Below, one piece after another: positions 58,271-64,000 of a stretch of DNA of 64,000 nucleotides. Below the pieces are notes generated by a model. The model had not been told where the DNA came from, ran no database searches, and saw nothing but the letters and a program-made list of their open reading frames with translations. A program made the translations under genes and the position numbers. The stretch is from Pandoraea iniqua (GTDB taxonomy: Bacteria; Pseudomonadota; Gammaproteobacteria; Burkholderiales; Burkholderiaceae), in contig NZ_CABPSF010000001.1 in the NCBI RefSeq assembly GCF_902459685.1, forward strand, positions 744,001 through 808,000, given 5' to 3'. Within the stretch, counting starts at the first letter, position 1. Each line of letters opens with the position of its first letter.

Positions 58271-59404
58271 CTACGCGGCCTTCGTCAGCGGTGCGACTTG
58301 CCGGATATCGAGCGACGTCAGCGTCTGGGCAATCGCGGTCACGACGTTACGCATCTCGTTGTCGTCGATGGCGCCGATGCAGCCCACACGGAACGTCTCC
58401 AGTTGGGTGAGCTTGCCCGGATACAGGATGTAACCGCGCTCGCGCACCGCCGCATAAAACGCCTTGAAGTCGTACTTGCTGTCGGTCGGCGCGTGGAACG
58501 TGACGATCACGGGCGCCTGCACGTCGGCCGACAAAAACGGCCGGAAGCCGAGCGACGCCATGCCGTCGACGAGCGCGCGGCAGTTGCGGCGATACCGCTC
58601 GCCGCGCACCGGCTGCCCGCCTTCGGCGAGGAACTGATCGACGGCGGCGCGCAGGGCCGCGACAACGTGAGTCGGCGGCGTGAAGCGCCATTGCGTGGTT
58701 TTCTGCATATACGCGTACTGGTCGTGCAGATCCATCGCCAGCGAGTGGCTGTTACCGGCGGACGCCTCGAGCACGGTCTTCTTCACGATCACGAAGCCCA
58801 TGCCCGGCACGCCTTCGAGGCACTTGCCGCTGGCGGCGATCAGCGCGTCGAACGGCATCGTACGCACGTCGATTTCCACGGCCCCGAACGAACTCATCGC
58901 GTCGACGATGAGCCCCTTGCCATGCTTCTGGCACACGCGGGCGATATCGGCGAGCGGATTGAGCACACCGGCGCCGGTCTCAAGATGCACCTGCGCCACG
59001 TGCGTGATCGACGGATCGCGCGTGAGCGCTTCGTCGATGGCTGCGGCGCTCGCGGCCTGATCTTCGGCAATGGGCAGCGCGACGGCATCGCGGCCGAGAT
59101 AGCGGCAGATCTTCAGAATGCGCTGGCAATAGGCGCCGTTATCGGGCACCAGAATGCGCGCATTGCGCGGCGTGAGCGTGCCGATGGCCGCTTCGACCGA
59201 GAACGTGCCCGAGCCTTGCAACGGCACGCACGCATAGTCGTTGCCCCCGTGCACGATATCGACGAGATCGCGGCACAGCGAGGCGGTGATCTGGTTGAAC
59301 TGGGTGTCCCACGAGCCCCAGTCGCGCAGCATGGCCTGTCGGGTCGCCGGCGACGTGGTGAGCGGGCCGGGGGTAAGCAGAATCGGTTCCTGACCGAGAA
59401 TCAT
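58271..59404 (-). CDS. phnW: 2-aminoethylphosphonate--pyruvate transaminase PhnW
   Basis: 377 residues from ATG 59404, with a strong AGGAGG. It is a class V aminotransferase: [10 protein letters not shown] at the N-terminus, the PLP region [13 protein letters not shown] and the Schiff-base Lys in [12 protein letters not shown]. It converts 2-aminoethylphosphonate and pyruvate to phosphonoacetaldehyde and alanine. It is the last of the phnS-T-UV-W operon on the minus strand. phnX or a dehydrogenase for the next step is not in the window. Confidence 0.96.
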   Translation of the reverse strand: MILGQEPILLTPGPLTTSPATRQAMLRDWGSWDTQFNQITASLCRDLVDIVHGGNDYACVPLQGSGTFSVEAAIGTLTPRNARILVPDNGAYCQRILKICRYLGRDAVALPIAEDQAASAAAIDEALTRDPSITHVAQVHLETGAGVLNPLADIARVCQKHGKGLIVDAMSSFGAVEIDVRTMPFDALIAASGKCLEGVPGMGFVIVKKTVLEASAGNSHSLAMDLHDQYAYMQKTTQWRFTPPTHVVAALRAAVDQFLAEGGQPVRGERYRRNCRALVDGMASLGFRPFLSADVQAPVIVTFHAPTDSKYDFKAFYAAVRERGYILYPGKLTQLETFRVGCIGAIDDNEMRNVVTAIAQTLTSLDIRQVAPLTKAA

Positions 59405-59527
59405 GACCGCCTCCTATTGAGCGGGGGAATCAAACGAGAATCAAACAAGAGAGAAGCAACTCGGGAAGCACCGGCGCACGCCAGCCTGCGGACACAGAAC
59501 ATGGGGGCGCCACCTTTCAATCACCTT

Positions 59528-61357
59528 TCAATGACCTTTGCGAGAAAGCGCCGTCGGACGCCGCCAAGCCTGCGTGTAGCGTTCCACCACGAGTTGAATG
59601 CCGTGATAGAGCAGGCACGCGAGCATTGACGTGAGCACCACCAGCGTGGCCATGGCCGCGGCGGGCCCGATCGAGCCGGTTTCGTCCATGTTGACGATGG
59701 CGACCGACGCGAGCGAGGTGTCGGCCGAATACAGGAAGACCACGGCAGACACGGTGGTCATCGCGTTGACGAACAGATAGCGGCTGATGTCGATGATCGA
59801 CGGCAGGCAGATCGGCGCGGACACTCGCCAGAACGTGCGATAGAAGGGCACCTTCAACGAGGCCGACACGTATTCGAATTCCGGATCGATCTGCTTGAGC
59901 GCCGTCACTGCCGTGAGATGGCTCGACGAGTAGTAATGCACGACGTTGACGATCACGAGAATCGCCAGCGAACCGTACAAGCTATGCAACGGGTTGCCTT
60001 CCGGCACGAAGAAGAAGATGTAGCCCAGACCGAGCACGAGACCGGGCACGCCCATCGGCAGCACGGCCATCATGCGGATGAACCCGCGCACCCACGTAAG
60101 GCCCTTGGTTTTCTCCAGCAGATAGGCAATGACGAAGATCACCGCCGTGCCCCAGATCGCGCACCAGAACGCCATCTGCACGCTGTTGATGTAGGCATCG
60201 ACGGCGCCGCTTTCGACCAGTCCGAAGCGATAGTGGCCGAGCGAGAGGCTGAAGTTGTACGGCCAGAATTTCACGAACGAGGCGTAGACCGCCATGCCGA
60301 GAATGGCGAGCATGATGGCCGCCATGCCCCAGCAAAGCACTGCCATCGTCCAGTCGAAACCACGTGAGGGCTTGGGCACGTAGGGCACCGCGCGCGCCGA
60401 GAGCAGCGCCTGCTGCTTGCGCTGCACGACCGAGTCGACCAGATACGTGATGCCCACGGGCACGAGCAGCACCAGCCCGACGACGGCGCCCTTTGAGAAG
60501 TCCTGCTGTCCGATCACGAGTTTGTAGATGTCGGTGGCGAGCACGTTGAAGTCACCGCCGATCACCTTGGGAATGCCGAAGTCCGAGATCGCGTAAGTGA
60601 AGACGATCATCGCGGCGCTGATCACGCCGTATTTCGCCCCGGGCAGCGTGATCGTGAAGAACCGTCGCAGCACCGGCGTGCCGAGCGCATCGGCCGCTTC
60701 GTAGAGCCGCGCGTCGGTGAGCGAGAGCGCCGTGATCATGATCATCAGCGCATGCGGGAACGTGGCGTTCACGAGCGACATCACGATGCCCAGCGGCCCG
60801 TAGATATCGATATCTCCCATGAACGGCCGCAACACGCCCTGATTGCCGAACCAGAAGATGAACGAGATGGCCGGCAGCAGCGTGGGCCCGAGAATCGGGA
60901 TGAGCGCGATATTGCGCAGCAGCGTCTTGCCGCGAATGCAGCTACGCGTGAGCGCGTAGGCAAAGATGAACGCCAGCGGCACCGTGATGCCGGTGGTCAC
61001 GACCGAGATCCACACACTGTTCCAGATCGAGCCGAACAGCGCGGGCGAGTGGAAGTACTCGCGGAAGTGCCGCAAGCCGACGAAGTGGCCGTCGTTGTCC
61101 TGCACGCTCTTGATGAGAATGGCGGCCATCGGCGCGAGCAGAAAGAGCACGCCTGCGGCGGCGGCCACCAGCAACAGTGCCTGCGCCAGCCGGTCCGTCC
61201 AGTGCGATGCGAGACGCGCCGGGCGTAACGTCGAGGGCGGTGCGCTGCCCGCAGGCCCAGCATGTGCTGTATGGGCGGCATGAGAAGTCTGGGCGGAGAG
61301 CGGCGCGGCCGCTTGCCCCGGCGAAGTCGCAGTCAGTGTCGACGGTAAGGAGCTCAT
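59528..61357 (-). CDS. 2-aminoethylphosphonate ABC transporter permease (PhnU-PhnV fusion type)
   Basis: 609 residues from ATG 61357. An Ala/Thr-rich cytosolic N-terminus (about 55 residues) is followed by two complete six-helix permease halves, each with an EAA-type loop (YEAADALGTPVLRRFFTITLPG; EYVSASLKVPFYRTFWRVSAPI). The double-length architecture is that of the iron-transport-like AEP permease family. It starts seven bases after the ATPase stop, so translation is coupled. Confidence 0.92.
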   Translation of the reverse strand: MSSLPSTLTATSPGQAAAPLSAQTSHAAHTAHAGPAGSAPPSTLRPARLASHWTDRLAQALLLVAAAAGVLFLLAPMAAILIKSVQDNDGHFVGLRHFREYFHSPALFGSIWNSVWISVVTTGITVPLAFIFAYALTRSCIRGKTLLRNIALIPILGPTLLPAISFIFWFGNQGVLRPFMGDIDIYGPLGIVMSLVNATFPHALMIMITALSLTDARLYEAADALGTPVLRRFFTITLPGAKYGVISAAMIVFTYAISDFGIPKVIGGDFNVLATDIYKLVIGQQDFSKGAVVGLVLLVPVGITYLVDSVVQRKQQALLSARAVPYVPKPSRGFDWTMAVLCWGMAAIMLAILGMAVYASFVKFWPYNFSLSLGHYRFGLVESGAVDAYINSVQMAFWCAIWGTAVIFVIAYLLEKTKGLTWVRGFIRMMAVLPMGVPGLVLGLGYIFFFVPEGNPLHSLYGSLAILVIVNVVHYYSSSHLTAVTALKQIDPEFEYVSASLKVPFYRTFWRVSAPICLPSIIDISRYLFVNAMTTVSAVVFLYSADTSLASVAIVNMDETGSIGPAAAMATLVVLTSMLACLLYHGIQLVVERYTQAWRRPTALSRKGH

Positions 61358-61364
61358 CGTGGCA

Positions 61365-62447
61365 TCACCCCTGACGGAAGACGCGCACGGCGGCGCGCGG
61401 CACGGCAAAGCGCAGGGCGCTGCCGGCGGCCGGTTGCAGGGCCTGCATGTCGGCAGGCGAGAGGTCGGCATAGAGCGCGTGCTCGCATGCCTGCATGCGT
61501 AGGGTCACGCGTGAGAAGGCACCGAGAAATTCAATCTTCTCCACGGCACCGTCGAAGACGTTCGCTTCGTCGTCGAGGTCGTCGAGATCGCGCACCCGCA
61601 CGTCCTCGGGGCGGAAGAACACGCGAATGTCTTCACCGGTACGGCAGCCGTTGAGCGTGCCGCAGGTCAGTTCGTAACGGCCGACTTGCACGCGTCCGGC
61701 GTCACCGAGGCGTGCGGGCAGGATGTTGGTTTTGCCGACGAAATCGGCGACGAACGGCGTGGCCGGATGCTGATAGATCTCGCCGGGCGTGCCGACCTGC
61801 TCGATCACGCCATGATTCATCACCACGATGCGGTCAGCCATCGACAAGGCCTCTTCCTGATCATGCGTGACGAGAATCGTGGTGATGCCCAGCCGCTGTT
61901 GCAACGCACGGATTTCGCTGCGCAAGCGCACCCGCACACGGGCGTCGAGTGCCGAGAGCGGCTCGTCCAGCAGCAACAGGCCCGGCGACGTGGCCAACGC
62001 ACGGGCGATGGCGATGCGTTGTTGTTGCCCGCCGGAGAGTTGTCCGGGGAATTTTTTACCCGCGTCGGGCAAGCCGACCATCTCGAGCAACTCGGCGACG
62101 CGCTTGTCGCGCTCGGCGCGCGGCACACGGCGGTTGGTCAGGCCGTAGGCGACGTTTTGCGCCACGCTCAGATTCGGAAACAGCGCGTACGACTGGAACA
62201 CGATGCCGTAGTCGCGCTGCATGGGCGGCAAGGTGGAAATGTCGCGGCCGTTCTGCGAGACCTTGCCGTGGGTCTGCGCTTCGAGCCCGGCGATGATGCG
62301 CAGCAAGGTTGTCTTGCCACACCCTGACGGGCCGAGAAAACAGAGCATCTCGCCGCGCCGCACGGTGAGATTGATGTCACCCAGCACTACGGTGTTGTCG
62401 AACCGTTTGTGGATGCCGGCGAGGCTCAGATACGTGTCGTCGCTCAT
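61365..62447 (-). CDS. 2-aminoethylphosphonate ABC transporter ATP-binding protein (PhnT type)
   Basis: 360 residues from ATG 62447, with AGGAGG upstream. Walker A is GPSGCGKTTLL, the signature [15 protein letters not shown] and Walker B LLLLDEPLSALD. A TOBE-type C-terminal domain (from about 250) follows, as in spermidine/iron importers. It powers the fused permease encoded downstream. The context (binding protein upstream, phnW downstream) sets the substrate as AEP. Confidence 0.93.
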   Translation of the reverse strand: MSDDTYLSLAGIHKRFDNTVVLGDINLTVRRGEMLCFLGPSGCGKTTLLRIIAGLEAQTHGKVSQNGRDISTLPPMQRDYGIVFQSYALFPNLSVAQNVAYGLTNRRVPRAERDKRVAELLEMVGLPDAGKKFPGQLSGGQQQRIAIARALATSPGLLLLDEPLSALDARVRVRLRSEIRALQQRLGITTILVTHDQEEALSMADRIVVMNHGVIEQVGTPGEIYQHPATPFVADFVGKTNILPARLGDAGRVQVGRYELTCGTLNGCRTGEDIRVFFRPEDVRVRDLDDLDDEANVFDGAVEKIEFLGAFSRVTLRMQACEHALYADLSPADMQALQPAAGSALRFAVPRAAVRVFRQG

Positions 62448-62625
62448 TCGGGGGACCTCCTGCGATGTCCGTTACGTCCATTACTGCTTGTGTTGCAAGG
62501 CGGCGGGCGGAGCGCTTGGCGGGTGGTGGTGCCGGGCGCCACACACGGCCCCGGCACTACCCATCCACCGCGACTTCAACGCGACCCCACCGCACCTCAG
62601 CACTGCGCGGTCGATGCCACGCTCG

Positions 62626-63666
62626 TCACTTCTTCTCCGACTTCGCGCCGTAACGCTTTTGCCACTCAGCGAGGACCGATTCGCGACTCTTGGCGATCTC
62701 CGTGAAATCGTTCTTCACGAGCATGTCGGGGTAGTTGGCGGGAATCGTGTCGAACTTCTTCGCCACGCCCGGATACGCCACGATGGCCCAGTCCTTCGCG
62801 TACATCTCGTTGGCTTCCTTGCTGGCCAGCCAGTCCATGTAGCGCTTTGCAGCGTCCATCTTCTTGGTGGTCTTCACGATGCCCGCGGCTTCGATGTCGT
62901 AACCCAGCCCTTCCTTCGGAAACACCAGATCGATCGGGGCGCCGGCGGCCTTGGTGCGATGCGCGTTGAATTCGAACGAGATGCCGATCGGATACTCGCC
63001 TGCACCCGCGTCACGACAGGGCTTCGAGCCCGAGTGCGTGTACTTGACGATGTTCTTGTCGAGCGCGTCCATGTACTTCCAGCCGCCCTCTTTGCCGAAC
63101 ATCTGGAGCCACGCCGTCACATCGAGAAAACCGGTGCCCGAGGTGGCCGGGTTCGGCATCACGATCATGCCCTTGTAGATGGGCTTGGCCAGGTCTTCCC
63201 ACGACGTGGGCTTCGGCAGGTTGCGCTTAGCCGCTTCCACCGTGTTGAAGCACACCGTCGCGCCCCACACGTCGAGCCCGATCCACGACGGCGGCGTGGC
63301 CTTGTCGCTATAGGCCCGCGTGAGCTGGTCGAAGCCCTTGGGCGAATACGGCGTGAGCAGGCCTTCCTGCTTGATCAGTTCCAGACTCGATGCGGCGAGC
63401 CCCGCAATCACGTCCGCCTGCGGGTTGGCTTTCTCGGCGAGCACCTTGGCGGTGACCACACCGGTGGAATCGCGCACGTACTTGATGTCGATATCGGGGT
63501 TCGCTTTCTGGAAGGCTTCGGCGTACGGCCGCATGACTTCGACCTCCCACGCCGTGTAGACAGTCAACGTGGTCTTGGCGAGGGCGTGGCCGGCCTGTGC
63601 GGCACAGACGAGGCCGGCGGCTAGGGCGGCAGCAGCACGCAGGGCGCGGCGCATCGGTTGGTTCAT
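62626..63666 (-). CDS. 2-aminoethylphosphonate ABC transporter substrate-binding protein (PhnS type)
   Basis: 346 residues from ATG 63666, with AGGAG upstream. The signal peptide runs to about residue 30 (AAQAGHALA). A type II binding fold starts at LTVYTAWEVEVMRPYAEAF, as in iron-type (Fbp/Afu) binding proteins used for AEP. It delivers AEP to the permease. It is the first gene of the operon and has an AT-rich upstream region. Confidence 0.93.
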   Translation of the reverse strand: MNQPMRRALRAAAALAAGLVCAAQAGHALAKTTLTVYTAWEVEVMRPYAEAFQKANPDIDIKYVRDSTGVVTAKVLAEKANPQADVIAGLAASSLELIKQEGLLTPYSPKGFDQLTRAYSDKATPPSWIGLDVWGATVCFNTVEAAKRNLPKPTSWEDLAKPIYKGMIVMPNPATSGTGFLDVTAWLQMFGKEGGWKYMDALDKNIVKYTHSGSKPCRDAGAGEYPIGISFEFNAHRTKAAGAPIDLVFPKEGLGYDIEAAGIVKTTKKMDAAKRYMDWLASKEANEMYAKDWAIVAYPGVAKKFDTIPANYPDMLVKNDFTEIAKSRESVLAEWQKRYGAKSEKK

Positions 63667-64000
63667 GAATGGCTCCTGTGGGTCGGGCAAAAGCGCCTTC
63701 TATGAGGCGATGTGTTGCATATTATTGGCAAATTATGTCTTTTTCTTGAAACTCTTTGCATTTGTCATCTGCTCGTCAAATACCTCCAATAGTATGGAAA
63801 TCATTGATTCAGATAGAGTTTTGTCGCTGCCTTCACCAACTCACCCCGACCGTATTGCCAAATTTGCCTGCGATGTCGGATGTGTTTTGTTGACAATCTA
63901 CAAAGTGCTGTGCTTGAATGTCAAGCAACAAAAATAATCACGCAATGCCACAAATTGCCTCGCGTGATTGCTGAATGTTCGCATCAGAGTTCAGAGATAA
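63667..64000. other. AT-rich regulatory region upstream of the AEP operon
   Basis: This 334-base interval is much richer in A and T than the rest of the window and has no supported gene. It contains GGCAAATT/AATTTGCC motifs at 63727-63734 and 63861-63868, and CACAAATTGCC at 63949-63959. These look like binding sites. A plus-strand frame (63569-63937) is not convincing as a gene. Confidence 0.6.
63949..63959. promoter_or_regulatory. CACAAATTGCC motif shared with the phnC leader
   Basis: The same 11 bases occur at 28742-28752, next to the Pho box of phnCDE, where they form half of a TGGCA-N5-TGCCA inverted repeat. Both copies lie in AT-rich regions upstream of phosphonate-uptake operons. Confidence 0.4.

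Noticed and set aside
63762-63779. Possible Pho box (TTGTCAT-CTGC-TCGTCAA) upstream of the AEP operon
   Set aside because: The second half matches poorly and it points away from the operon. It could only serve a gene beyond the window, so it is not called.
63569-63937. 122-codon plus-strand frame at the right edge
   Set aside because: It starts antisense within the PhnS signal sequence and then runs through AT-rich DNA; no ribosome site or family.

Overview
The window is a high-GC (about 64%) bacterial chromosome segment. Its housekeeping order (an rpoN-hpf-ptsN-hprK-rapZ block beside lptBAC-kdsC-kdsD, plus ispE/tRNA-Gln/prs/rplY/pth), its lipoprotein and LPS-export genes and its codon style point to a Gram-negative betaproteobacterium of the Burkholderiaceae, most like Pandoraea. 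The genus is an inference from gene content only. No insertion sequence, prophage, CRISPR array or rRNA gene was seen; there is one tRNA gene.

Positions 1-28310 are core chromosome. They hold a pair of M16 peptidase genes (the first cut by the window edge), a NodIJ-like ABC exporter, rsmD-coaD-ferredoxin, then pth, rplY, prs, tRNA-Gln, ispE, lolB and a large TPR protein on the minus strand. Divergent mutM-mutY follow, then the long minus-strand nitrogen-PTS/sigma-54/LPS block: kdsD, kdsC, lptC, lptA, lptB, rpoN, hpf, ptsN, hprK, psiF and rapZ. A CPA2 cation/proton antiporter, apt, a LysE-type exporter and a DeoR-type regulator close the section.

Positions 28311-41236 are a complete C-P lyase phosphonate locus. 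phnCDE (uptake) run on the plus strand behind a well-formed Pho box. phnGHIJKLM run on the minus strand with four-base or zero-base gene junctions. A divergent phnF-DUF1045-phnN operon faces them across a short region containing a PhnF/HutC-type operator. phnP is absent from the window; the DUF1045 protein, a 2H-phosphoesterase-like protein with two HxT motifs, is a reasonable candidate for its cyclic-phosphate step. phnI carries an in-frame 9-bp tandem repeat. An unrecognised gene sits between the two phn blocks.

Positions 41237-48930 hold accessory metabolism: a dimethylglycine/sarcosine-dehydrogenase-like flavoprotein, a Tnr3-like NUDIX protein, purU, a second unrecognised gene, a 14-helix drug exporter and a DUF488 protein. 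Positions 49060-57819 encode a 2919-residue autotransporter with an extended signal peptide, about twenty PATR-type beta-strand repeats and a C-terminal barrel. Positions 58271-63666 are a second phosphonate system, for 2-aminoethylphosphonate: binding protein, ATPase, fused permease and the PhnW transaminase. The expected phosphonoacetaldehyde-processing enzyme is not in the window. The last 330 bases are strikingly AT-rich and look regulatory.

Together the right half is a phosphonate-use region with two independent uptake and degradation routes, with separate signs of PhoB control (phnCDE) and PhnF control (phnG-M and phnF-DUF1045-phnN).
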